64,000 nucleotides of DNA, from positions 223,396 to 287,395 of the forward strand of contig VXAY01007403.1 of the NCBI GenBank assembly GCA_013399855.1, read 5' to 3'. The translations under genes were made by a program, and so were the position numbers. Source of the DNA: Oxyruncus cristatus. Taxonomy: Eukaryota > Chordata > Aves > Passeriformes > Cotingidae. The notes below the pieces were generated by a model, which worked only from the letters and a program-made list of their open reading frames with translations, searched no databases and was not told the origin of the DNA. How positions within the stretch are numbered: the first letter of the stretch is position 1; each line of letters opens with the position of its first letter. Of this stretch, positions 43,641 to 55,385 are shown piece by piece.

Positions 43641-46361
43641 TACATAGGATAACCGCTTGTTACTGCTACCTATTAAAAAAATGTGGTTGCTCCACAAAAA
43701 TATAAGAAAAGTAATCCAAACTAGCCACAGACATCTAGTCAATTGGAGAAGATGTTAAATTAAGTCATGGATAAATCAAATAAAGCTGATGAAAATCCTT
43801 TTCTTAATCCAATACTAGTAGCCAGTATCTACTGGATCACACCGAGTTTTTGTCACATAATTCATTAAATGCAAGCAAAATTGTATGTCTTCATTTCAGT
43901 ATTGCTCTTTAAATATGTATAAGGGATAAAAGATTACCTATGCATTTAACTAACTCTAAATATCCCCCCCAAAAAAGCTTCTTTTGAACAGCAGTACCAT
44001 GTAATTCCTGCAAAAAGCCTCTTATGAATCTGTTTGTTTGTGTTCAGGGGTTTTTTAGAGTTTGTCTTTAAAGTATTCTTACAAAAAATACCATCCTTGA
44101 AGAAGGAATTTCACCTGGTTTCACAACCAGATAATGTAAATGTGCTAAAGATTGCAGTAATGGCTTCCATTACTGGATGATGGGAGCAAAACAGGGAAAC
44201 CTGGGTGGATTAGGGAGAGTAGCTGGGCCTTTAAAGGGACTACTCATATGATCCAAAAACTTGACTAAAATGAACAGAAATTTATATAGAAAACACAGAA
44301 AAGTTATTCTATTTACATAGAAAATGTACATCTAAATTAAGACAAAACTGCTTGTGTCTATCAAACTGAGCTGTGAATAACTCTGTGCCTGTTTTTTGTG
44401 AGGTGGTGGGTTTTTTTACATACTGTCTCTACAGTCCTCTCTGACTTGGAATTTTGTCATCATGTTCAAGGATGTTCTTACACTGGTAATCTCTCAACTA
44501 CGTACTAGTAAATAGGTCCTCATTCAAGTTTTTTTAAAATTAAAGTTATGTATCTAGCCTCCATTTTGTTAGTATTAATATAAATATCTCAGGAAGCTCA
44601 AGTAAGATTAGGCTAAAAGAAGGTTTATATCTTTGGGTGACAGTATAGCAGAAGGTCATTAAATATCTGCTTCCTCTTTTCCACTGTTTTTTTTCCCAAA
44701 ATTTTCTTGTTTAGACCTCTATCGCAACCCATAATGTAACTACTTAAAATGGTAATGTCCAGGAAAAAAAAGTAGAAATAATTATTGTTTAAAATAAAAA
44801 AGTTCCTCTATGACTATTTCTTTAGCTAAACTTATTTTTTTATGCATAACTTTTTCAGGTCCTAGACTTTTTACTGAGAAAACAGCCCAGCCTGATTTGC
44901 AGCATGCTCAGTTTTTCTCTAGCACCTCAGCCTTTCAAGAGACTGATAATTTTTGATCTCACATCTCAGAATTTGCAGAACAATGCCCTTAGAGGATGGG
45001 AGCTAGAAGGATTCTTTTCATAGCCAGAAGCTACACGACCCATCACTTCACACTTTTCTTTTACTTTGTTGGTAGTTTTTGTTTTTCTTGTTTTAAACAC
45101 ATATGGGGCTTCCTTTGACTTAATTTTATGTTTTCAGACAGGCAGAAATATAAAACTGAGCAAAAAAGGTCACAGATAATATTCATTAAAATTTAATACA
45201 GACATTTTCTCAACTCTTCACAGGGGATTTTTATAAGCATAAACAAGGAAATCTTCAATAAGAAGTCTTCAACTCTCCTTTAATTTCTTCCCATGGTAGT
45301 ATATGAAATTATAGAATGTTTAATAATTATCTGGGTGTGGAAAAGATATGTTTTGGGGTTTTTTTGTGTTTTTTTGCTGGTTCAGTATATGTTAATATAG
45401 ATGTTGCAGCTAATTAGGTTTGTTAGTTACTGCTCCCTTGCAGCTTTACAGTATTTTTATATAAAAACTGTGAGGAATGTTTTTCAACATTAAAACGAAA
45501 CAGAGAAATTAAACATGTTGATTTTCCAAATATAATTAAAATAACAAAATATTCAGAAACCAGATAACGTAAGCCAGCTTTTAACAACATGGTTTAAACA
45601 AGTTAACACCATCAGGTCATTTGGGTAATATTTTATTTAAATAAATATACTTTCCATCTTAGAATAATAACAATTTTTGATATAAGAGTATATAATGAAA
45701 TATAAACCAAATTTTTTTCGATTTGCAATTACTCTATGTTAGTTGAACAAATAACACTAAACAGGAAAACATAAAATTGTAGTATGTAGTATTACATGTC
45801 TCTATAGAAGTTAAAATAAAAATTTTAGAAGACATCGCCTTAATATTTTCTGTATGCTTGTAGAAATGCAAAAGAAACCATTAGAACTAGAGGAGATGGC
45901 AAAGTTAAGAATTTATCCACTCTATAAATGGAGGGCCATGTATTCTTTGACAAAATAAAAATAAATATCTGTTTACTTTGGTTAATCTACCTTTTTTCCC
46001 AACACTCATTTGCTCCTTATTGCTGAGTAAGGCCTATACATGACTAGTTCTTGAAAAGTTAAAAGACACTAACTTTGGTCTTATATTGCTGATGAAACCT
46101 AAGCTATAAGCTTAGAAGAAAAAGTTCTGGAGACTGCTGCAGGCCTGGTGGAGATAAAGAAATCAGAACTGCATCATCTATGTAAAATAAGAAAATAATA
46201 CAAGTCATTAAACAGCTGCGATAGAAATAAAACAAGAAATACCTCATAAGACTTCTACTTATATGTTGTTCAGCTTCAATTTCTATGTAAATGATAAGAA
46301 ACCTGCATCAGATAGTTACAGATGTGGAAACATGGATCATTGAAGAGCCAGTGAGGAATGA
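43641..46361. other. Non-coding AT-rich stretch
   Basis: About 2.7 kb without recognised genes or repeat families, apart from short A and T runs. Confidence 0.5.
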
Positions 46362-46378
46362 AAAAAAAAAAAAAAACC
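46361..46378. repeat. Poly-A run
   Basis: A16 run inside a Lys-coding open frame that is not considered a gene. Confidence 0.9.
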
Positions 46379-46498
46379 AAAAAATACAAAACAACCTTAT
46401 GAGTTTCAACCTCCAAAATCTTCATTTATTGGACCTTAAAACTTACCACAGACAAAGCCCAGTCTTTGTGACCGTCATAAATTATATATGTTGTATGA

Positions 46499-47378
46499 TG
46501 TGGTGAGTTGACCCTGGCTGGACGGCAGGTGCCCATCAAAGCTACTTTATTGCTCCCTTCCTCAGCTGGTCAGGGGAGAGAAAATAAAACAAAAGGCTCG
46601 TGGGTCAAGATAAGTGCCAGGAGAGATCACTCACCAGCTACCATCATGGACAAAACAGACTTGACATGGAGGAAGTTAATTTATTACCAAGCAAATCAGA
46701 GTAGGATAATGAGAAATAAAATCAAAGTTTTAAATCATTTCTTGTCCCCTTGCACACCTTCTTCCTGGGCTTAACTTCATTCCCTAATTCTCTACCTCCT
46801 TGCCATCGGCTACACAGGGAGACAGGGGATGTGGGTTGAGGACAGTTCAGCACACATTGTGTCTGCCACTTCTTCCTTGGGCAGAGGGCTCCTCATACTC
46901 TTCCCCTGCTCCAGTGTGGGACCCCTTCCATGGGAGACAATTCTCCATGACCTTCTCCAAAGTGAGTCCTTGCCACAGACTTCAGTTCTTCATGAACTGC
47001 TCCTGTATGGGTGCCCCATGGGGTCACAGGTCCTTCCAGAATCCTGCTCCAACATAGAGCATGGAATCTCTGCTCTGGCATCTGGGCGACCTCCTCCCCT
47101 CCTTTACTGGCCTTGATGTCTGCAGAGTTGTTCATCCCACAAATTCTCTCTCCTCTCCTGCAATTGGTTCTGTGAAACATTTTTTGCCCTTCTAAATTAT
47201 GTTATCCCAGAGGCATTACCACCATCACTGGTGAGCTCAGCCTTGGCCAGAGGTGGGTCCATATTGGAGCTGTCTGGAATTGGCTCCACTGGATGTGAGG
47301 AAAACTTCTAGAAGCTTTTCACAGAGGCCATCCCTGCATTCCCTTACCACCAAAGCTTTGCCAGGCCAACTCAATACA
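46499..47378 (-). mobile_element. ERV LTR, antisense, nearly complete
   Basis: Starts TGTGGTGAGTTGACCCTGGC and ends CAACTCAATACA, about 880 bp. In minus-strand sense an AATAAA lies within GCAATAAAGTAGC at about 46,545. Inside are degenerate repeats of a unit containing CTGCTCC, GTG and CATGGG words (46,900-47,060). The end contains TTATCCCAGAGGCATTACCA and GGTGAGCTCAGCCTTGGCCA. Multiple open frames on both strands are compositional. No internal retroviral genes flank it, so it is probably a solo LTR. Neighbouring 5-bp words (TATGA, TACAC) do not form a clear target duplication. Confidence 0.88.
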
Positions 47379-48488
47379 TACACGGTATTCCCAGGTGTAC
47401 TAAAACAGTCCTTTCAGACAATAGGCACACTGTTTATTTTTGTGTGCTTTTGGTCATGAGCAATTCATTGTTCCTTTGGTTTCCAAAAGGACTGACAAAC
47501 AGGTCTTAAGTCAGTTATCAATTTTTTTTCAGTGATTTCATTCTTCAACATATGCATTCTTTAAAATATTTGGTATGTGTGGCATTTATCCAAGTTCTTT
47601 ACGAAACTACCCATCTAAATTTTTGTTATCTGTAGGTTGCTGCTTTGCTGAAATTCCTGATTGGATGCTTTTGAATCAAGTTATCTGAGTTATATAAACA
47701 AAGGTACATGAAAAAAAATAGGAATTCTCTAGAGGTTTTGAGGGCATAAGTGAGAAATTAATCTTTACTATCTTGTGAAGTGTTTTGACTGAAAGTATAG
47801 AAACTCCAGACTGAGATATTCCCCATTTAGTACAGAAAAGAGAATGAAAATAATTTCTAAATGTGGAAAAGAAGGTTTAAAAATTAAGCAGCTATGATTT
47901 GTAACACAACTTGTATTCAATAGAGCTATCCAAAACTAAAGGTAGCCGTGAATAAAGGATTAAGACAAGTCAGCACTGCAAAGTAAGATAGTGACAATAA
48001 TTAGGAACGCAGTGCTCCAAGGAAAATGCATCATAAACCAGTTCTGCTAGAGCTGTTTTTAGGATTTTGTGCTATATTTAGAATTGCTTCTATTTTTATT
48101 GTGATCTCTGTGATTCAAAACTGCAGATTTTCCTTCTTACCTTCCACACCATTTTCTGCATTGCCATCATTGCAGCCACTGCCATGATATTAAACCATAC
48201 TTTGTACTGTCATGCTTTGTTCTTTCAGCAATGATAACAATTTCAGAGAGGCTATGAATTATGTTTCACTCAACTGACAGAAAAAAAGTTAGGATTTATT
48301 CCTTTAATAACTCAAATTATTCACTAAGTGGCCTTCACAATGGAAGCAAGAAGTCTTTTCTTCTGCTGTTTTATTCGGATAGAATAAGTTCAATTTAAGC
48401 TTAAGGGTGAAATCGTGTTTTTGTGTAGCCTAGAAGTTGTGAGAAAAAAAAAGTTACCATTATTTTTCTAGCTATCAGTAAAAATTTC
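47379..48488. other. Non-coding AT-rich stretch
   Basis: Nothing recognised. Confidence 0.5.
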
Positions 48489-48752
48489 TTGGGTTTTTCT
48501 TTTGTTGTTGTTTTTGTTGTTGTTTGGTTGGTTTTTTTGTTGTTGTTATTGGGGGGTTTTGTTTTGTTTTTTGGGGGGGTTGGTTTGTTTGTTTTGGGTT
48601 TTTGTTTGTTTGGTTGGTTGGTTGGTTTGTTGGTTTTTTTGGGTGGTTGGTTGAGTTTTGGGGTTTTGTGGGTTTTTTTTGGTTTGTTTGTTTTTTGGGT
48701 TTTTTGGGGGTTTCTTTTGTTTGGGTTGGGTTGGGTTTGTTTGCCTTGGTTT
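48489..48752. repeat. Strand-asymmetric G/T tract
   Basis: About 260 bp in which the plus strand is almost solely G and T, built from GTTT, GGTT, GTT and G-run words, including one G7 and several G4-G6 runs. Overlapping frames on both strands encode Phe/Gly/Val/Leu/Trp or Thr/Lys/Gln/Pro/Asn strings and are artefacts of the tract. Confidence 0.95.
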
Positions 48753-48980
48753 CATCATCTATTAATTTTATTTTTTAAACAATAGCTCTAAAAAGTAAAA
48801 GATAATCACTATACGTATTCTGTAAATACTGTATAACATATAATTTTTTTATTTATTTATTTCAAAAAATTATCAATGTTTATTTGAGAATCATGGCCCA
48901 AATCTTTTATTGGGGAAAAAATATATTCTAGAGATCCATACATTAAAGACACAGTTTGGCCATTCTTCTGTATATAAAAG
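48753..48980. other. AT-rich spacer
   Basis: Nothing recognised. Confidence 0.5.
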
Positions 48981-48981
48981 A

Positions 48982-49014
48982 ATGTGTGTGTGTGTGTGTG
49001 TATGCATATATATG
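48982..49014. repeat. (GT)n-(TA)n microsatellite
   Basis: About nine GT units, then TATGCATATATATG. Confidence 0.9.
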
Positions 49015-49434
49015 GTAAAAAAATGTGCTAAAATATGCTTACTTATGGTTTTAAGAAAAAATTGCTATGAAATATGAGATAACGGAGCGATTATACCCTG
49101 GTACCACTTTTACTTGAATATTTTTCCAAGTTTTGGGCAATTTTGTCATGCTTTAGAAATACCACAGAGTAATGAAATTTTTTATTCAAATAAATTAAAA
49201 CAAAAGTAGGTAAAATCCACATTTATTTCAAATTACATCAGATTTATTTGGTTATTTTTTTTCTCTGCTGAAGCTCAAATAATTGTTTGCTATGATATAT
49301 TTGTAACACCTGTGTAATTGTAGTCTATATCTTTGAATCAACTAATTGCAAGGAAGGGAATTCTAGTTTTGGACTGAACTGGTTTTAACAAATTCCCTTG
49401 GTTTGCTGCAGGCTTCTTCCTCACCCGGGGAATT
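49015..49434. other. Non-coding AT-rich stretch
   Basis: Nothing recognised. Confidence 0.5.
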
Positions 49435-49561
49435 GGGATTTTGTTTTGTTTCTTTTGTAAGTTTTGGTTGCACCATTTGTTGTTTATTCAGGCTTGTTAG
49501 TAAAGAACTGGGAGTTTTTTGTTGTTTTGTTTTGGTTTTGTTGTTGCCTTTTTTTTTTTTC
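49435..49561. repeat. T/G-rich low-complexity tract
   Basis: TTTTGTTTTG, GTTGTTTTG and a T12 run. It is the second T/G tract within 1 kb on the same strand. Confidence 0.75.
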
Positions 49562-49617
49562 CCATACTTTTCCCTCGAAGAATTTCAAAGTTGTAATCTT
49601 GCTAAGGTTAGACACAT

Positions 49618-49930
49618 GGTCAGTGAAGAAAGAGGGGAGAAGGTGCTCCAGGCACCATAGTCTGTGGAGAGGGCCACAGTGATGCAGATTGTTCCCTTCG
49701 TGATGGAGCAGACATCCATCCTGCAGCCCACGCAGGAGCCCATGCTGGAGTAGGTGGATGTGTCCTGACAGGAGCTTCAGCCCATGCAGAAGCAGGTTTT
49801 CTGTCAGGACCTCTGAACCCATGGGGGAATGACACTGAAGCAGTTTATTCCTGAAAGATGGTACCCCTGGAAAGGACATTTGCCAGTGCAGTTCTTGAGG
49901 AACTGCAACCTCACATGAGAGGGGAGCTGA
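49618..49930 (+). mobile_element. ERV LTR fragment, sense
   Basis: Same family as 46,499-47,378 but in the opposite orientation and older or more degraded. The plus strand reads GGTCAGTGAAGAAAGAGGGG, then AAGGTGCTCCAGGC, followed by degenerate repeats with CCCATGC-GGAG or CAGCCCA words and a CTGTCAGGACCTCTGAACCC segment. This corresponds to the mid-LTR repeat zone of that family; both ends are lost. Confidence 0.7.
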
Positions 49931-50618
49931 TTAATAGATGATGAATGTTCCCATTTTCATTTCACTGTGCTTTTTACTGGTTACCTCAATGCAGCATTTT
50001 GGAATCACTGATATTTTTTTAGTAATAATGATTTCTAGCTGGTCCTTAGAACATTCTTTTCATGTGCAAAACAGCATTTAGTAACAGCCTAATGTACTTC
50101 CTCCTTGGAACATAATAGCTGCAGTATTTAACTTTGAAAATGTAAGACAGAATGTGATTTCATTGTATCTCTGAAGTGTAGGTTATTAGAGTGAATGACA
50201 AGATAGTTTTTGGAGTTTATGTGTGAAGAGTGACATACATATTAAATTTTCAATGTTATATCTAATCTTACACCAACACTAATAAATTTGACTATAATGA
50301 AGGTTGTTATTTTCATGTACCTTTAAAAAATTACGTTTAAAGTTGAAAATAGGCTTTCTTCATGGATCTAAATATAGATTTAGAAACGTATCTGAGCAGA
50401 CACTAGTATTTTACTTCTACCTATGAATTGAATAAGAACCACCCAGTTCTGAAAAATACTTGGATTCCTAAAATGTGACTATACTCTTCTATAAGTCATC
50501 CTTATTCTAAAAATCCCAGAACACTAGTGGCCATGACTATGGCTAAACAGATTCAGACTTACATAATTTTTTTCTTTCATTGATGTTAAAATAAAAATAT
50601 TAAAACTCTGAAAATTTT
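49931..50618. other. Non-coding AT-rich stretch
   Basis: Nothing recognised. Confidence 0.5.
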
Positions 50619-50915
50619 AGAATCATAGAATATTTTAGGTTAGAGTAGATTCAGAGGTCATTTTTTCCAAGCCTTTTCTCTAAGCTTACCCAATTAAATA
50701 CTGCTACATGCTGTGTCCCATTGAGTTTTGAAGTCCAAGGATGGAGATTCCTTCATGGGAACCTGATTCAGCATTTGACCACTCTCATTGTGAAAAAGAT
50801 TTCCCTAGTATCTATTTGTAATTGTCTGTGTTTCAATTGGTGTTGGTTTCAGACTTCTGTTTTCCAAGTTAAACAGACACAGTTCCTTCAGCCTCCTTGA
50901 ACATCATTGTTAGGT
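50619..50915 (-). mobile_element. Old CR1 LINE 3' end
   Basis: AGAATCATAGAATATTTTAG marks the reversed 3' end, followed by a diverged 3' UTR. A degraded ORF2 C-terminus reads ACCACTCTCATTGTGAAAAA, GATTTCCCTAGTATCTA and ACAGTTCCTTCAGCCTC on the plus strand. It is more diverged than the CR1 at 42,815. Confidence 0.85.
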
Positions 50916-52495
50916 TATGCAGAGTTTTGTAACAACAGTTCTAAAAATATATGGGAAAAATTGTATGTAATGCTCAATATTTTTTTTAATCAGTATTCAC
51001 ATGCTATGTTGTTTATAATTAAGTTTAAAATGATGTCTCTATTTTCAGAATGATTCTCTAATTAATGTTCGTGTTCAGAATTCTACTATCACTACCACAC
51101 TACTTAATGACTTAAAATTTGTTATAGCAGTTCATATCTTCAATGGAATGACAAAATGAGGCAGTAACTGGTGATTATTTAATGTACATTGTTCAATCTT
51201 TTAGTAAATTTTTCTAATGAATTCTGTTATTTGGGTTTTGTGAAATCTCTTTTAATAATTCTGATGCAGAATGATCCTAATTTATGAGATGCATATTATG
51301 AATTTTTATTAATGTTCTTAAAGCTTCTGATAATTGGTTATACATTTGAGAATAGCCCATGTTGTTTGCATGCAGGAAATGCTGATTAGGACACTTACAA
51401 AACATAATTTTTTTACTGCATTTTAGAATTTGCATCGCAAACTTTGTTTCATATCAACATATGTGTATGAAGGACTGTTTGAACTGACTGCACCGAAGTC
51501 TCAAGTAAGTTTGAGAGAATAGTTCTCCGACATTTATTTTTTAAAATTTAAAAACCTCATGCTATATACTGGACATTAACATAATGCTGTTGTCTACAGA
51601 ATAGGAAAAAAAATAGTCAGACACCTGCTTGTCTACTGGGCCTCACGTTGTCTGGCAGTCTTTATCTTTCCAAAAAGTTAATTCTATTATTATGAAAACT
51701 TTCAGATATGAACCACTCAGATTATACAGTTTGGTAGAAGCCCACCACCGAAAAAAAAAAAAAAATTCTTACAGTAACAGTGTATTTTAAATGAGCTTTT
51801 GTAAATAAAAATTACTATAAGATTGCCATGCTTAATCCATGTATTTCAGCTTTTTTTTTTCTGTCTAAGGATTTGCAAGTTCCTCTGAAACAAAGGCACA
51901 GCCCTGCCTGAGCTATAAAACTAGGAGAAGCAACTTAACTGTCATTAATACAGTTTCATAGTTGTCCACCTACCAGGAAATCCAGTGGTTTCCTGTGCTG
52001 TCCTAAAAGCAGATACTCTGTAAAAAGCTCAGTAAAATGTTACCAATGAAAAATGCAACCAATGATGTAATCCAAGTTTTATCACGTTAAAACTGTTTAT
52101 CAGAAACAAATTTATATATTTATTTTTTTTAAGCGTAAGAGTTGGATCATTCAGTTTGGAAACTTTTTTTGCTTATTTACTTTTAATCGAAATAGTTGAG
52201 TGAGCTCATGGAAATGGCCTAGAGGATCAATAAGGTTTGCACATCTGCTAGTGTTTTTCTGTCGGTTTCTGAGAAAATAATTTTATTAAACTAATAAAGA
52301 GGCATCTAGGCTAAGTTTATCATTCAAGTTCCACCTGAAGCTAATAGACATGGATGAACAGCCCCCTGGTAGAACGTGTTGCTTTGTAAGATGACAGAGC
52401 AAAGCTAGGTAGGTTTTTTTGTAGTTTGTACTACAACATTTGCTTTCATATGGCCAGATTTAAGGGATGTGGTGATTGGATTCAGGTTTTGTTTC
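50916..52495. other. Non-coding AT-rich stretch
   Basis: About 1.6 kb with an A14 run near 51,752. Nothing recognised. Confidence 0.5.
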
Positions 52496-52540
52496 TAAAA
52501 AAAAAAANTTTTTTAAAAAAAAAAAAAAAAAAAAAAAACA
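52496..52540. repeat. Poly-A / T / poly-A run with an N
   Basis: About eleven A, an N at 52,508, TTTTTT, then about 24 A. The N in a homopolymer indicates an unresolved length or a closed gap. Confidence 0.95.
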
Positions 52541-52970
52541 CATTAGAAGTTATTGACCTTTCGAAACAACTTACAAAAAAATTTTTTGTAAGACCTAGGT
52601 GTATTGAATTATTTAGGTTCTTTTAAGCAAAAAAATTTCAATCATCTTGATGTCTTATTTTGATGACCAAATGGACTCATGTACACAGGTTCCATAAGCA
52701 GGATGGTATGAAAAAATTTGTATCAGTAGTAATATCCTTTATTTATGAAAATCTCCAGACCAGATATTTTGAACGTGACTTTATGATGTTATATAACAAT
52801 ACCCTAAAAAGAGCCCAACTGCCCAGGTATGACATTTATTGAACACCAAAAGGATAAGGAAAGCATTTCTAATCAGTTTATGTAGACTAATTGTTATGAA
52901 CAGTTTTTCTTTTTGATTTGTTTCCCAGAACATTTAGTTTATTTCTGAAGAGTGTTGACTGACATTGAAA
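52541..52970. other. Non-coding stretch
   Basis: Nothing recognised. A short open frame at 52,660-52,842 has no domain. Confidence 0.5.
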
Positions 52971-52974
52971 TACA

Positions 52975-53540
52975 TGGCCCAGCCTAAGCTGCAGCCCCAC
53001 CACCTCCTGGTGAGTCCATGGGCCAGCATCCCAGCCTGTCCTTGTATCCAGAGATGTGGCCAATGTCTCAGAGCTGAGTCTGCCCTGGTGCCCCTGGCAA
53101 CAATATTGACATCAACAATACCAATAACAACAGTGTAAAAATAGGGTGATTACAAGCAAATTGTCACTAAGTCTGACCCAGCATGATGAGACCACACCAG
53201 CACCACAAGACAAGAAACAAAATGGTCCCTGGACTCTCCATACACACATTTTTTCCCCAAGCTCAAGACAAAGAAAAACAATGGTGGACGAACTCTCCAG
53301 TCTAGACCAGCATTACCCCATTGCTCCGTTTGCTGCTTGCTACCCCAGAAGAGGACAAAATGGCTGTGGACCCTCCACATGCCACCTTTTTCCTCCACTC
53401 GAAGCCCCTCCCTCTTCTTCTCGGAAGTGAGGATCCCTTACTTCTGCCCCCCAGAGATGACGTGCGTGATACAGAATAACAATCTGAAAGTGCCCACACA
53501 GCTCCAGGCTCTGTCCCCTCACATCCTTGACCAAAACTAG
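52975..53540. mobile_element. GC-rich LTR-like block
   Basis: A marked GC rise over AT-rich flanks. It contains an imperfect internal repeat: a CAAAATGG, CTGGACTCTCCA, CATTTTTTCCCC unit (about 53,218-53,263) recurs as CAAAATGG, GTGGACCCTCCA, CCTTTTTCCTCC (about 53,357-53,401). A shorter middle copy lies at 53,279-53,310. It ends with GAAAGTGCCCACACAGCTCC and CACATCCTTGACCAAAAC, wording I associate with avian LTR ends, unverified. Five overlapping open frames on both strands show no family and look compositional. Confidence 0.45.
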
Positions 53541-54670
53541 GAAAAGAAGTTAAAGATTACTTACTTGTATATGTTCTTAAATAAGCAATAATTACTTTCA
53601 TCGGTAGAAATCTTTAGTCTTCATTAATTTAACACTAAATGTTGAGTCTCCAGAGAGAATCAAACATATTTCTAACCACAAGTTCTTAGACTAACAGAGT
53701 CAAAGAACCCTGTTAGTTAAAAATAGTCACCTTGACAATTTCAAAAGTAAGCATAAAACACCCTTGGAGAGTGAAAAAGAGAAGAGAACTGGATCAGTAA
53801 ACTTTGACTATTCACAAAGAGCTGCAAACCAAACAAATCTGAATAACGCTTTTTATTAAACTCGAGGAGGCAAAAAAAAAAGCAAACAACCAATAATCTG
53901 TGGAGCTTCTAGCATTTTATCTTTCCAGTCCTGTGACCCTATAACCTTATAAAAAGCATTCCAAATTTGGATTAAAAACAAACCCACGCAATAAAAGTAC
54001 CTATAATACACAGGCACAGTGAATCCACAGACCCTATCCATAAATATATTTAAATAATTGGAGTAACTCTTGCTAAGTAGGATAGTCCTTACATTAAATT
54101 CAGTGCTGAAAGAAAAGTTATGGTTTACATGGAACTTCAAGAAAAATCACTGACATTAATATTAGTTAATGAAAACTAATTTCCAAATCTATGAGTTTGT
54201 TTAACAAAGTGCATACGAATTCAGGCATATATCCAGTTTTACCTTTGTGTAACATGTTTTAACAATATACACGAAGGCAAAGTTTGGATCAGGATTATAA
54301 AGATGAGTTATCCAAAAAGTTGATTACTATAATACAAAGAGGAGACTAATAAGACAAACCATTTGTACACATAATATGCTTTAAGGAGGGGTTACGGAGT
54401 GAGGACATTATTATTATTATATTTTTAGATAAATATATTACTGACTGAGTGCTTAGTGAAATTTCAAACATCGTTCTGGGTCAAAAGAAGAAAGAATGCC
54501 AACAGTCTCATATGCAAAATCTTATTAGATAAAGATCTTACCTGAGATTATCTGGTGTCTCAAATGACAATGTTCAGCATTGACATAGTACTTACATTTC
54601 CTACATATCTTGTTTGTAAGACTCCAAGTCTTGCCTTCCTAGTACACCGAAGGATTTCACATCCAAAAGA
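53541..54670. other. Non-coding AT-rich stretch
   Basis: Nothing recognised. The 94-residue minus frame (53,856-54,140) has no domain. Confidence 0.5.
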
Positions 54671-55385
54671 TGTAAGGCCCCAAAAGTCTGCCCAATGGGT
54701 TTATTAACAAGACCTTAGATTCTTTTATTCCTTGAGGACACACACGGGAAAAATGCTACAATGCTTTCCAGGAGGTCAAAATAGCACACTTCTACTGGCA
54801 AACTTTGGAAATTTAGGGACCTTGGCAAAAGTTTAAAGCGAACGTTCAATCAACATAAAGCATTTCACAAAGCATTGCTTAGCGAATTCCAACCCATCCA
54901 TGTTTAAGTTACTCAAATATCAAGAAAAGAAAATTAGGAGAAGAACAAGAAGTAAAGAAAGACAGCAAGAGAAAGAGAGAATTACTACTGTCTTAAATCC
55001 GGCATAGAATCAGCTAACACAGATCCAAGGACAATAGCGCAGTGACCATGTGGAGGCCTTGTGGTGTTGGTTTTATTTGCTCAGGACTCCTGTAGCCAAC
55101 ACCCCAGAGGTGGGGCTTTTGATCTGATAGCCATTTGGCATCTGGGTTAGAGACTCCAGAGGGTGTAATGTTGGGCAGTGGTCCCACTGTACCAGGGACC
55201 AAAACTGCACTGGAGGCTCTTGAGGCGGGATACTGGGAGTGGGGCAGAGCACCATTCCACCTGGCAGAGCCTGATGTGCCCCCTTCCCCCACACACAGAG
55301 TTGTTTCGAGCCACTGAATTTCTTTCAGTCCCTCCCACGTTACATTCAAAATTACACTGTAGGTAAAAAGGGACAACCTTACATG
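54671..55385 (-). mobile_element. ERV LTR, antisense, same family as NUMT insert
   Basis: Starts TGTAAGGCCCCAAAAGTCTG and ends near ACCTTACA. It shares with 30,849-31,599 the order TGTAA start, GAGGACA/GAGATAT zone, CCTTGGCAAAA, TTCAATCAA, TTTAAG-TACTCAAA, ATCAAGAAAAGAAA, an A/G-rich run, then a GC-rich half. In minus sense AATAAA words lie within TTAATAAACCC at about 54,700 and in the GC-rich half near 55,075. The GC-rich half carries several overlapping open frames (up to 126 codons) without retroviral protein features. It is probably a solo LTR with estimated edges. Confidence 0.72.

Noticed and set aside
46800..47180. Several overlapping ORFs of 85-95 codons
   Set aside because: They are inside an LTR and have no retroviral or host protein features; open by composition.
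48489..48785. Long hydrophobic Phe/Gly/Val ORFs and an opposite Thr/Lys/Gln/Pro ORF
   Set aside because: They are translations of a pure G/T low-complexity tract.
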